Shown here: positions 52,910-60,321 of the stretch, piece after piece
Numbering within the stretch: the first letter of the stretch is position 1
How the letters are laid out: every line of letters starts with the position of its first letter
NCBI RefSeq assembly: GCF_014202345.1
Contig: NZ_JACHGO010000002.1
Location: 62,001 to 126,000, forward strand
Length of the DNA: 64,000 nucleotides
From: Desulfovibrio intestinalis
GTDB lineage: Bacteria > Desulfobacterota > Desulfovibrionia > Desulfovibrionales > Desulfovibrionaceae
Reading direction: 5' to 3'
Program-made: the position numbers and the translations under genes
The notes under the pieces: generated by a model
Databases searched by the model: none
The model's input: the letters and a program-made list of their open reading frames with translations, nothing else
What the model was told of the DNA's origin: nothing

Positions 52910-53060
52910 TAGAGCAGATTAACTTTGAAATGCATTACATTTCAAAGTTGTCATTCTGCCAGAAAATGCGATTTTCTGCTGAATCCACGCCGCATTGCGG
53001 CGCGCTGCACGCTTGTGCAGCGTTAGAGCATTTAAACTTTTTCAAAGTTAAAATGCTCTA
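52910..53060 (-). repeat. MITE-like 150-bp dispersed element (best-preserved copy)
   Basis: Both ends read TAGAGCA inward: TAGAGCAGATTAACTTTGAA at one end and, on the other strand, TAGAGCATTTTAACTTTGAA. Between them are the ACTTTGAAATG...CATTTCAAAGT palindrome, AGAAAATGCGATTTTCT and GCGCTGCACGCTTGTGCAGC stems. It lies reversed relative to the other full copies. Confidence 0.85.
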
Positions 53061-54422
53061 ATCAGTACGCGGCGTATTACGAACGCTTCCGTGCGACTGT
53101 TTGTCCCTGTACATGGCCTGGTCCGCCCGTGCGAACAGGGCGTCCAGATCTGAACCGTCGTCGGGGTAGACAGCTATGCCAACACTGAAGGTAATGGTCA
53201 CGGGAATTCCTTCGTGGGGCAAGCCTTCCGCCAGTTTACGGCGGGCGTTTTCCAAAGCTTCCAGCGTTTGGGCCGCATCATTCTCTTCGGGCAGTATGAG
53301 AATGAATTCGTCGCCGCCTATGCGGGCAAGAATGTGCGGGCGGGGGGCGAATTTGCCCATCGTGGCCGCAAAGTGCTGTAATACCCGGTCTCCGGCCTTG
53401 TGCCCGTAGGTGTCATTGATAGGTTTGAATTTGTTCAGATCCAGATAGTACAGACTGAATTTTTTTTCTGGATTATTTTCGATGCGTTGGCCGAGATCGT
53501 TGAACAGGCCGCGTCTGTTGAAAATTCCTGTCAGGGCATCAAGATACACTATTTCTTCCAGCCGACGGTGCGCCACCATGATGTCGTAGCTGCGCTGCAC
53601 CAGCATGGCAAACAGCAGGCTGAACAGTACGCTGCACCCCACATAAAACCATGTTTCAGTGAGCTGGTACCATGCGTGCTTGGCCGAAAGTTTGAAGAAC
53701 CATTGGGCGTTAAGTATCTGCATGGGCATTTCCAGATAGGGTGCGCCTTTTGATTCCGGGCTGTTTCCCTCGGCAATTACCTGACGTTCGCCGTTATCCG
53801 GGTTGGTACGCCAAATTTCATAGGGCAGCTCCAGATCGTCAAGCAGCCCCAGTTCCGCGTCTTTAAGCACTTCGGGAAAATTGAGCGCAATGGAAACGAG
53901 CCCCCAGAACTGTCGGGATCCCTTCTTGTCCTTGGTATAAACTGAAAGTCTGCCCACCAGACCCATGCCGCCTGTAATGAGCGGCACGGGGCCAGCCATA
54001 ACTATGCGGCTACTGTGTCTGGCTTTTATCGCTTCTTCACAGCCGAAGGAATACGACAACAAGTCTTTGCCCATCACAGCCTCGTTGCCCTGCAACGGGT
54101 ACACATGGCTTACCACGCCTTTGGGCGCCATAACGATGGCCTGGATGGAAGAATCGTCAATAAGCGCGGCAGCTACCGGATCAAAAGCTTCAATTTTTCC
54201 GTTGTTTGCAATAACAAGCGTGGCAAGAGTCTGTGTTTTATAGAAAAATTTTGTCAGAACGCTGGTCAGTTTTTCTCTTTGCAGGGTAAAAACACTTTTA
54301 AGTTCTGCCGTGCGAATTTGAGAGTTGCGCTGGACAAGAAACCATGTTCCCAGAAAGGCCAGCAACAATGATACGGCAAACGCTGCATAGAAATATCGGC
54401 GATCTTTCAATTGTTTTCCCAT
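53058..54422 (-). CDS. Membrane diguanylate cyclase (GGDEF)
   Basis: 454 residues. Transmembrane segments at about 10-30 (FYAAFAVSLLLAFLGTWFLV) and 260-280 (FYVGCSVLFSLLFAMLVQ) flank a 225-residue periplasmic sensor domain. The cytoplasmic GGDEF domain (DALTGIFNRRGLFNDLGQRI, YYLDLNKFKPINDTYGHKAG, ARIGGDEFILILPEE, SVGIAVYPDDG) is catalytically intact and makes cyclic di-GMP. No RxxD inhibitory site precedes the GGDEF motif. The ATG at MGKQLK is favoured by GGAG. The TAG stop belongs to the left terminus of the neighbouring 150-bp element. Confidence 0.92.
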   Translation of the reverse strand: MGKQLKDRRYFYAAFAVSLLLAFLGTWFLVQRNSQIRTAELKSVFTLQREKLTSVLTKFFYKTQTLATLVIANNGKIEAFDPVAAALIDDSSIQAIVMAPKGVVSHVYPLQGNEAVMGKDLLSYSFGCEEAIKARHSSRIVMAGPVPLITGGMGLVGRLSVYTKDKKGSRQFWGLVSIALNFPEVLKDAELGLLDDLELPYEIWRTNPDNGERQVIAEGNSPESKGAPYLEMPMQILNAQWFFKLSAKHAWYQLTETWFYVGCSVLFSLLFAMLVQRSYDIMVAHRRLEEIVYLDALTGIFNRRGLFNDLGQRIENNPEKKFSLYYLDLNKFKPINDTYGHKAGDRVLQHFAATMGKFAPRPHILARIGGDEFILILPEENDAAQTLEALENARRKLAEGLPHEGIPVTITFSVGIAVYPDDGSDLDALFARADQAMYRDKQSHGSVRNTPRTD

Positions 54423-55466
54423 GCATGGCTCCATAGTTACTGCGGATTACTTTTGCCACTCACGCACTGTCTGCTGCTGGCGGACCTTCTTTGCTGGGGC
54501 TGCCACAGACGTTTCAACAAATATCGCATTTAACGCTGTCAGTGTTCATAGCGCTGCTTTTGTTTTGGTATTGCTCTGCCGCCCGCCGGAGTTCCTTAAA
54601 TTCCAAGGGCGGGCAGGTTGGCTAATATTGTTTGTTGTTGCTGCGAATCGTTGAGCATAGTCACGCAACTGCCATGTGAGAAAGAGCTGTCTGTTTTAAG
54701 GTGTAACAACGCATTTAAATGCTGGTCAGGTCGATTGCCTTACTCACTACCGTATAAATTGTAATGTTATTTTGTATTACTATATCTAGGTCATATGTTA
54801 AATTATATATGTTTATATGTGGATACAAAGGCGCAATGGCTGTATGATAAAAATGAATATAGCTGCATGAAGTATCGCATTTTTATGAAAATACAATACA
54901 ACATCACCCACAGATTAATGTTTATAAAACTATATGCCTATATTTTAGACATTCTTATGGATAACGCACAATAATAGGTAACATAGAAAAATGCTAGTAC
55001 TTATAGGCAACAGTGTGTGCTCTATAATATGCTAGAATGCAATGATTTATTACTTTTGCTAGTATTTTTAGCGGCATAAAACGATTTGGCTTGGCAATAT
55101 TTACCAGCGGGCTACAACACTTGGAGTAGCCTAACCTTGAAATTTTCTAGCGGCGGCGTGATCAGACGCAGCCTCTAGGTTCGCGTTTCAAGTTACGATA
55201 GGTTTGGTAATACGCTTGAATAACATGAATATTTTGAAGGGAAGGCGTGTCGGCGGAGATTTTTGTGTAAAAAGCTCCCTCATCCACAAAGCTGTTCAAA
55301 GCAAAAATGTTTTAAAACATGCAGACGGTTTTTGATGGAGCCGTGCGAAGCCGGACTGGGAGGCGCGGGACAGGCGCTTCAAGTATATGGCTTGCACCAC
55401 ACAGATTTTTCAGGATGTTCCTGACGCGCACAAGGGTGGGCATGGGGGGAAGGAGGCAGCGCTGCA
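54423..55466. other. One-kilobase gene desert with an AT-rich core
   Basis: No supportable gene on either strand. From about 54660 to 55320 the sequence is strongly AT-rich and full of short frames, unlike the surrounding GC-rich DNA. It holds GCATTTAAATGC (54710), ATGTTTTAAAACAT (near 55308) and a GGCTAC/GTAGCC stem near 55110. It could be a regulatory island, decayed foreign DNA or an uncharacterised RNA locus. Confidence 0.6.
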
Positions 55467-56354
55467 TTAATCAGCCTTCAAAACATCTTCTGCATGACGG
55501 TGTAAAACCTGAGGCAATTGTTCCAGCAGTTGCGCTACCTGCGTGCCGGGGTCAGGCGCACAGTGCCGCGCCAACAGCCGGGCAAGGCGTGCGGCGGCGA
55601 GGCTGGCTTTGCACAGCGGCACCTTGCCCGCCAGCAGGGCCGTGACGAGACCTGTCACCAGATCACCCGTACCGCCGATGCATTCCATCGCTGGTTCCGA
55701 AGGTTCCTCAACCGTTGCGGTAAGCTGTCCGTCACAGACAATATGGTCGGCGCGGCCCTTGATGATGAGGTTGGCAGGGCAGTTGCCGTGCGCTTGGGCT
55801 CGGGCCAGCAATGCAGGAATGTCTTCTTCCTCTGCCAGCAAAAATCCTCTGGTATAGAAAGGATGCGGGGCTTTTTCGTCAGCCAGAAATGCCATCTCGC
55901 CCAGGTCGGGCGTGAAGAGGTCATAAGCGTCGGCATAACCGCTCATCTTGGCCACATACATGAACCCCGCGTCCGCGACCAGCAAAGGGGCTGATTGCAT
56001 CGCCTGTATGGCCATGAGCACACGGTTGTGCCAGTCAACATCCGGGAAAAGATAGTGAAAGGTCAGCCCTTCGGGGGCCAGGCTTTCGACATGTTCTGTG
56101 AGCCACGCGTAAAGGGCGCGGCTGCCAGCGCCGGAACCGATGTCTCCTGCCAGCAAAAGGCGTGGAGGCTCATAGCCCAGAGCTTCGCAGGCCAGCAGTG
56201 CAGTGGCGGCCAGCGCCGCAGTGCCGCGCTGCACAGGGATGGATTTTTCGTCGGCCAGATGCAGCATGCCCCCGCGCACATGCGCCGGAGCCTGGGCCGC
56301 CGCTTCGCAAAGGCCCATATCCTTATTCGGCAGTGTTCCCGCTATGTACCACAC
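55467..56354 (-). CDS. YjeF-C/carbohydrate-kinase-like protein in the selenium operon
   Basis: 295 residues from a GTG eight bases after GGAGG. It resembles the ribokinase-like fold of ADP/ATP-dependent NAD(P)H-hydrate dehydratases: PRLLLAGDIGSGAGSRALYA, LVADAGFMYVAKMSG, FTPDLGEMAFLADEKAPHPF, NLIIKGRADHIVCDG and the anion-hole/catalytic ECIGGTGDLVTGLVTALLAG. Sequence is diverged from the typical enzyme and the epimerase half is absent. The start overlaps the DUF3343 gene by 13 bases, so it is translated with it. Function within selenium metabolism is unknown. Confidence 0.75.
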   Translation of the reverse strand: MWYIAGTLPNKDMGLCEAAAQAPAHVRGGMLHLADEKSIPVQRGTAALAATALLACEALGYEPPRLLLAGDIGSGAGSRALYAWLTEHVESLAPEGLTFHYLFPDVDWHNRVLMAIQAMQSAPLLVADAGFMYVAKMSGYADAYDLFTPDLGEMAFLADEKAPHPFYTRGFLLAEEEDIPALLARAQAHGNCPANLIIKGRADHIVCDGQLTATVEEPSEPAMECIGGTGDLVTGLVTALLAGKVPLCKASLAAARLARLLARHCAPDPGTQVAQLLEQLPQVLHRHAEDVLKAD

Positions 56355-57046
56355 GGATATTGCCTCCGCAGTTCTTCGTAGGCCTTTTGCAGGCTGTAGC
56401 AGCACAGCGTCTGCCCCAGACTTCGCGGTTCCGGGGCTTCGTCCAGCCGCAGGCCGCACAGGCAGTGCGCAAGCCAGGGAACGTCCGGGCAGCCGCCGCC
56501 GGATATATTCACAATGCGGCCATCGCGTTTGTCGAGGGTAATCTTCATATTGGCGGCGCGCACCATGATCCAGTGCTCCAGGTGTTTGACCTGATAAAGA
56601 GACACAGGCTCAAGCAGCACATCGTGGGCAGTGACGACCTGTTCTGGCCGAAGACCGCCTTTGTTCAGTGTTTCCAGCACCAGCGTCTGACTGACCAGCT
56701 CAAAAACCACCACCATATCGCAGCCTGTGCGTAATTGCGGCGGCGGGCCTTTGACTTCAACGGCCAGTCCGGCCTTGCGCAGCAGACTTTCGGCCTTGAT
56801 GACTTCACCCGTGTGAGAAAACACCAGCAGCCCACGGTCACTGAGCGCTTTGGCTGCGCCCTGGTCTGAGGAAACTTCGTTTGAAGCGGGCCGGCCATTC
56901 GCCGGAACAGGCCCACGAGCCGTCCCACGGGCTGGTCCACGGCTAATCCCTCGGGCAGCCCCGTTGCCAAGCCCGTTCAGGGCCTGACGAAGCCTGCTCA
57001 ATAATCCGCCGGATTTCTTGCTGATGTCAGTGGGTTTACTGGTCAT
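56342..57046 (-). CDS. DUF3343-type putative selenium/sulfur carrier protein with extended ends
   Basis: 234 residues. The central part (about 75-140) resembles DUF3343: GLLVFSHTGEVIKAESLLRK, LAVEVKGPPPQLRTGCDMVV. Normal DUF3343 proteins are about 80 residues; this one has a basic, Gly/Arg/Pro-rich N-terminus (ARGISRGPARGTARGPVPAN) and a C-terminal domain with a Cys-rich patch (ISGGGCPDVPWLAHCLCG, TLCCYSLQKAYEEL). AGGG lies before ATG. It follows yedE-yedF after a 215-base gap holding hairpin element C, and overlaps the kinase-like gene. Confidence 0.72.
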   Translation of the reverse strand: MTSKPTDISKKSGGLLSRLRQALNGLGNGAARGISRGPARGTARGPVPANGRPASNEVSSDQGAAKALSDRGLLVFSHTGEVIKAESLLRKAGLAVEVKGPPPQLRTGCDMVVVFELVSQTLVLETLNKGGLRPEQVVTAHDVLLEPVSLYQVKHLEHWIMVRAANMKITLDKRDGRIVNISGGGCPDVPWLAHCLCGLRLDEAPEPRSLGQTLCCYSLQKAYEELRRQYPCGT

Positions 57047-57091
57047 TGTGGCCCTTTGCCGGGCGGGCAAGCCCGCCCGGATGGTTCTGGA

Positions 57092-57234
57092 CAGTGCCGT
57101 CACGAGCGCCTTTCTTGGTATTTTTACGTCGAACTTTGCCTTTTATTCCGGTCGAGTACCATAAGAGTACACTCCCTGCATAAAAGGCTTGCTCTTCTTG
57201 ATATACCAAGGAAATCCATTTCGTGACGGCACTG
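57092..57234. repeat. Long hairpin element, copy C, inside the selenium operon
   Basis: Terminal inverted repeat CAGTGCCGTCACGA / TCGTGACGGCACTG. Nested arms CTTGGTAT/ATACCAAG and GCCTTTTAT/ATAAAAGGC enclose CCGGTCGAGTACCATAAGAG and TACACTCC. It lies between the TusA-type gene and the DUF3343 gene and could attenuate transcription. Confidence 0.8.
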
Positions 57235-57261
57235 CCCAGTGCAAATGGCTGGAGCAGGGCG

Positions 57262-57480
57262 TCAGGACTTGTGGATTTCCAGCCGGGTTATGCCCTGGCC
57301 TTCATCGGCGGTCTCCACGCTGTAGCCCCGGTTGCGTGCGGCGCGGCTGACGTTTTCAAGGCTGGCGTCATTGTCCACCAGCACGCTGAAAGCATTGGAA
57401 GCATCAGCTTTGGCGGCGTTGAGAAAGAGCAGCACAGGCTGCGGGCAGGAAAGGCCGCGGGTATCAATAAGTTCAGACAT
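57262..57480 (-). CDS. TusA-family protein (short YedF-like)
   Basis: 72 residues with the TusA/SirA signature LIDTRGLSCPQPVLLFLNAA; the active Cys-Pro is at residues 11-12. A beta strand end (YSVETADEGQGITRLEIHK) completes the fold. YedF proteins tied to selenium usually carry an extra DsrE domain, which is lacking. The ATG overlaps the yedE stop (TAATG). It is the likely carrier of persulfide or selenide delivered by the YedE transporter. Confidence 0.85.
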   Translation of the reverse strand: MSELIDTRGLSCPQPVLLFLNAAKADASNAFSVLVDNDASLENVSRAARNRGYSVETADEGQGITRLEIHKS

Positions 57481-58574
57481 TACGCGCCTCTCTTGCAATT
57501 AAAGAATCCTATGAACAGGCAAATGCCAAGTCCTGCCAGTGTGGCGGCCATGCCGTGGGGGCCGATGCCAGCCGTGCTGGAGGCCATGCCGAAGTTGTGG
57601 GCCATAGCCGTGCCCACGATGAGGCCGACAGCAAAAACGGCGGCGTCGTTGTCGCCTTCGCCAGCCATGAAAAGCTGACGGCCAGGGCAGCCTCCGGCCA
57701 GGGCAAAGGCAAGACCAGCTGTAACCATACCCATAAAGTTCCAGAGGTTGTTGGGCTGTGCCACAGGCTGGTTTTCAAAGCCCCAGTGAAAGGAGCCAAA
57801 GCTGAGGTTCATGACCAGAGCTGCTGCAAACATCGCAATGAAGCCGAGGGCCAGATACCACTGGTTGAAAAGAATGACGTCGCGCAGCGCGCCCATTGTG
57901 CAAAAGCGGCTGCGCTGGGCCAGAAAGCCCACGGCAAGGCCTGCGCACAAAGAGAAGATAAAGGGCGCGTGCTGTGAGCCGGGACCCTTTATGGAATAAA
58001 AGAGCACGCCGCTCTTGAGTTCGCCGATTATCTGCGGATCAGCAAGATACAGGGCCACAAGACCAAGCATCATCGCGGGCAGCAGCAGGCCCGAGATCTT
58101 GCCCTGATTCTGGCTGCGGCCAAGCGAAAATCCCATGCGGAAAAATACGGTGCCAATGCCTACACCAACAATAAGGCCAGCAAGTCCAAAAAGAGCGTGG
58201 GCGTCACCGCCTGCCAGACGCAGAATGACGCGCCAGGGGCAACCCAGAAAAACCAGTGCGCCTATGCCGGCGATGGCTCCAAGGAAAAAGCGGGTAATGG
58301 GGGCAGAACCGCCGCGTGGCTTGTACTCGCCAAAAAGCATGGCTGCCGCAAAGGCTCCAAGCACCATGCCCAGAATTTCAGGGCGCAGGTACTGCACAAG
58401 TTCAGCTCTGTGCAGGCCGACCGCCCCGGCGATGTCGCGGTTGAAGCAGACTACGCAAATGCCCATATTGCCGGGATTGCCAGCCTGTTGCAGCAATACT
58501 GCCACAACGCCAAAAATGAGGCCCACTACAACTATGCCTGTTGTGGTGGAAAGGACGTTGAAATACTGTTTCAT
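57480..58574 (-). CDS. yedE: YedE-family putative selenium (thiosulfate-type) transporter
   Basis: A 364-residue membrane protein of the YeeE/YedE family with about nine helices. The conserved cysteines and glycine motifs that line the conduction path are present: NPGNMGICVVCFNRDIAGA, VFLGCPWRVILRLAGGDA, LAQRSRFCTMGALRDVILF and FALAGGCPGRQLFMAGEGD. The long form with CPWR and GEGD is the subtype associated with selenium utilisation. AGGAGG lies before ATG. It heads a four-gene operon (yedE, tusA/yedF, DUF3343, kinase-like). Confidence 0.9.
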   Translation of the reverse strand: MKQYFNVLSTTTGIVVVGLIFGVVAVLLQQAGNPGNMGICVVCFNRDIAGAVGLHRAELVQYLRPEILGMVLGAFAAAMLFGEYKPRGGSAPITRFFLGAIAGIGALVFLGCPWRVILRLAGGDAHALFGLAGLIVGVGIGTVFFRMGFSLGRSQNQGKISGLLLPAMMLGLVALYLADPQIIGELKSGVLFYSIKGPGSQHAPFIFSLCAGLAVGFLAQRSRFCTMGALRDVILFNQWYLALGFIAMFAAALVMNLSFGSFHWGFENQPVAQPNNLWNFMGMVTAGLAFALAGGCPGRQLFMAGEGDNDAAVFAVGLIVGTAMAHNFGMASSTAGIGPHGMAATLAGLGICLFIGFFNCKRGA

Positions 58575-58874
58575 GGGTATCCTCCTGCTCCTGCTTGTGG
58601 GCGTGCGCCCGTTGCCTGTACGGCCATCGGGGCCGACAGAAAGCGGACGGAGGATTACCTCGTGCTCAGTTTTGCCACGTCATGCTCCTATACCACAAAA
58701 CGCGCCGCCGCCCGCATACACTCCACACCGTGAAGTTGCCGGGATTGCGTCAGGTTTTGCGCTTGGGCATGCTCGATCCTTGTTTGGCCGCACAGATGCT
58801 GTCTGTGCGGGTTGACGGCTGAAAGAGCCGCCGGATCATTTGGGTATGCGGACGAGGCCGTGCCTCGCCATGTG
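58575..58874. other. Gap between yedE and pyrR
   Basis: No gene is seen. A perfect 9-bp hairpin CCGCACAGA/TCTGTGCGG at 58788-58810 lies 65 bases beyond the pyrR stop and may be its terminator, without a T-tract. The yedE promoter should be near 58600-58700. Confidence 0.45.
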
Positions 58875-59414
58875 CTATGTGGAGCTTGTCGTCAAATGAA
58901 CGGCGTCTTCACCGTCTCTTTCAGCCAGCAGCACGTCCACGCGCTCCTGGCGGCTTGTATTGACAGATCGGCCCACATAGTCCGCATGTATAGGCAGTTC
59001 ACGATGTCCACGGTCAATCAGGGTAAGCAGTTCCACAGCCTTGGGGCGGCCATAGTCCAGCAGGGCTTCCAGGGCGGAGCGTATGGTGCGGCCTGTGTAA
59101 AGAACGTCATCAACCAGAATAATGACGCGCCCGTCAACGCTGGCAGGTATGCGCGACTGCCCGATGTGTGGCTTGCCTTCAAGGCTGGTCCAGTCGTCAC
59201 GGTAGAGGTTTATGTCCAGTGTGCCCAGCAGCACAGGGTGCCCAAGGCGCTCTTCAAGCCGGGCAGAGAGGCGGTGCGCAAGGTCTGCGCCACGCCGTTC
59301 TATACCGACCAGCATGACATGGTCGCAGCGGTCGTGACGCTCCAGAATCTGGGACGCCAGACGCTCCAACATTCGCGCCATTTCGTGTTGCTCAAGCAGC
59401 AGGGTAGTGCTCAT
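58875..59414 (-). CDS. pyrR: PyrR, pyrimidine operon regulator / uracil phosphoribosyltransferase
   Basis: 179 residues of the type I phosphoribosyltransferase fold. The PRPP-binding loop VIILVDDVLYTGRTIRSALE lies mid-protein, with VGIERRGADLAHRLS and INLYRDDWTS ahead, and ELLTLIDRGHRELPIHADYV after. All are PyrR features. In Firmicutes it binds pyr mRNA; in this lineage the regulatory target is not known. Monocistronic, divergent from the selenoprotein gene. Confidence 0.92.
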   Translation of the reverse strand: MSTTLLLEQHEMARMLERLASQILERHDRCDHVMLVGIERRGADLAHRLSARLEERLGHPVLLGTLDINLYRDDWTSLEGKPHIGQSRIPASVDGRVIILVDDVLYTGRTIRSALEALLDYGRPKAVELLTLIDRGHRELPIHADYVGRSVNTSRQERVDVLLAERDGEDAVHLTTSST

Positions 59415-59484
59415 GTATCCTCCCGTAACGTCTACCTGCCCAAAGCCTAACGCTTTTTGTGGTTGAAGAAAAGTCCCCCACCAA

Positions 59485-59513
59485 TTGACAAGGTAGAAGC
59501 ATGGCCTTAGTTA
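59485..59513 (+). promoter_or_regulatory. Promoter of the HesB-like selenoprotein gene
   Basis: Perfect TTGACA, 17-base spacer, TAGTTA, about 30 bases upstream of the start codon. The downstream paralog has its own perfect TATAAT at 59921-59926. Confidence 0.5.
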
Positions 59514-59541
59514 CTATGGCACCAGAAATATGGAGGACATC

Positions 59542-59856
59542 ATGATTCAGTTGACCGACAACGCCCGCAAGGAACTTGATACCTTCTTTGCGGACAAGAA
59601 AAAGGATCCGATTCGGATTTACCTCTCGGCTGGTTGAGGCGGCCCGCGCCTCGCTCTGGCTCTGGATGAGCCGAATGACCAGGATACAACCGAGGAACAG
59701 GCTGGGTATACCTTCTGCATGAGCAAAGCCTTGCTGAATGAAGTGAAGGGAATTACTGTTGATTTAACGTATATGGGCTTTACGATCACCCCAGACGTGC
59801 CCCTTGCTTCAGAAGGCGATGGTTGCAGCAGCTGCTCAAGCTGCGGAAGCCACTAA
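59542..59856 (+). CDS. HesB/IscA-like selenoprotein (in-frame TGA read as selenocysteine)
   Basis: 104 residues if TGA at codon 32 is read through. Upstream: MIQLTDNARKELDTFF and IRIYLSAG; then Sec; then GGPRLALALDEPND, TFCMSKALLNEVKG, VDLTYMGFTITPDVPLA and a tail GCSSCSSCGSH. The paralog 98 bases downstream aligns throughout, with Cys33 in PGGCSGPRLALALD opposite the TGA (one-residue gap beside it). Identity, codon use and the C-terminal Cys cluster continue unbroken after TGA, so it is not a decayed gene. GGAGGACATC precedes ATG. HesB-like selenoproteins are a known family in Desulfobacterota/Geobacter. A hairpin begins within the TGA. Role: probably Fe-S or selenium/redox handling; not established. 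Confidence 0.9.
59635..59652 (+). promoter_or_regulatory. UGA codon and candidate SECIS hairpin
   Basis: TGA at 59635-59637 starts the stem GAGGCG/CGCCTC (six pairs, five-base loop GCCCG) at 59636-59652. A wider fold with the following GCTCTGG repeats is possible. Bacterial SECIS elements lie directly downstream of UGA within the coding frame, as here, but the SelB-binding loop is not confirmed. Confidence 0.55.
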
Positions 59857-59953
59857 CCAAACGGGCCTGGTTCCCCGTTGGCCACTGAAGCATACAGCCT
59901 GTTTTTCGGAATATAAATCATATAATATGCCCGAAAAAAATCATGGAGGAACC

Positions 59954-60274
59954 ATGCTCGAACTTACCGAAAGCGCCCAGAAAGAACTGGCAGCCTACTT
60001 TGAAGGCAAGGAAAAAAGCGACATCCGCGTCTATCTTGCCCCCGGTGGCTGCAGCGGTCCCCGTCTTGCGTTGGCTCTTGACGCCGCCACTGATGAGGAC
60101 CAGAGCGAAGAGCAGGGTGGCTTCACCTTCTGCATCAACAAAGATCTGCTGACTCAGATTGAAGGCGTGAAAATCGACCTCACCTATATGGGCTTTATGG
60201 TGGAACCCACCATTCCCCTGCCCCAGAGCGAGGGCGGCTGCTCCGGCTGCTCCGGCGGCTGCGGCACCAATTAG
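59954..60274 (+). CDS. HesB/IscA-like protein, cysteine-containing paralog
   Basis: 106 residues closely matching the selenoprotein before it: LELTESAQKELAAYFEGK, IRVYLAPGGCSGPRLALALD, FCINKDLLTQIEGVKIDLTY, MGFMVEPTIPLP and a Cys-rich end GCSGCSGGCGTN. The conserved CSG-type cysteine pattern of A-type Fe-S carriers is altered: one core Cys and a C-terminal cluster of three remain. GGAGGAACC lies before ATG and TATAAT at 59921 gives it a promoter of its own. A strong terminator follows. Confidence 0.9.
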   Translation: MLELTESAQKELAAYFEGKEKSDIRVYLAPGGCSGPRLALALDAATDEDQSEEQGGFTFCINKDLLTQIEGVKIDLTYMGFMVEPTIPLPQSEGGCSGCSGGCGTN

Positions 60275-60297
60275 CAAGCAGACAGGTACATTTGACC

Positions 60298-60321
60298 GGG
60301 GGCGGCTTTAGAGCCGCCCCC
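60298..60321 (+). terminator. Rho-independent terminator of the HesB-like pair
   Basis: GGGGGCGGCT / AGCCGCCCCC with a TTAG loop, followed by GCGTCTGTTTT, 23 bases after the stop. Confidence 0.8.

Noticed and set aside
1-53060. CRISPR array
   Set aside because: The repeats are single, kilobases apart, and lack regular spacers; no cas genes are present.
55319-55645. 108-residue plus-strand frame
   Set aside because: It overlaps the kinase-like gene antisense and is Arg/Pro-rich, as expected of a shadow frame in GC-rich DNA.
59542-59637. A 31-codon gene ending at TGA, or a pseudogene broken by TGA
   Set aside because: Coding similarity to the neighbouring paralog continues in frame after TGA to a shared Cys-rich C-terminus, and TGA replaces exactly the cysteine. 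Selenocysteine explains this better.
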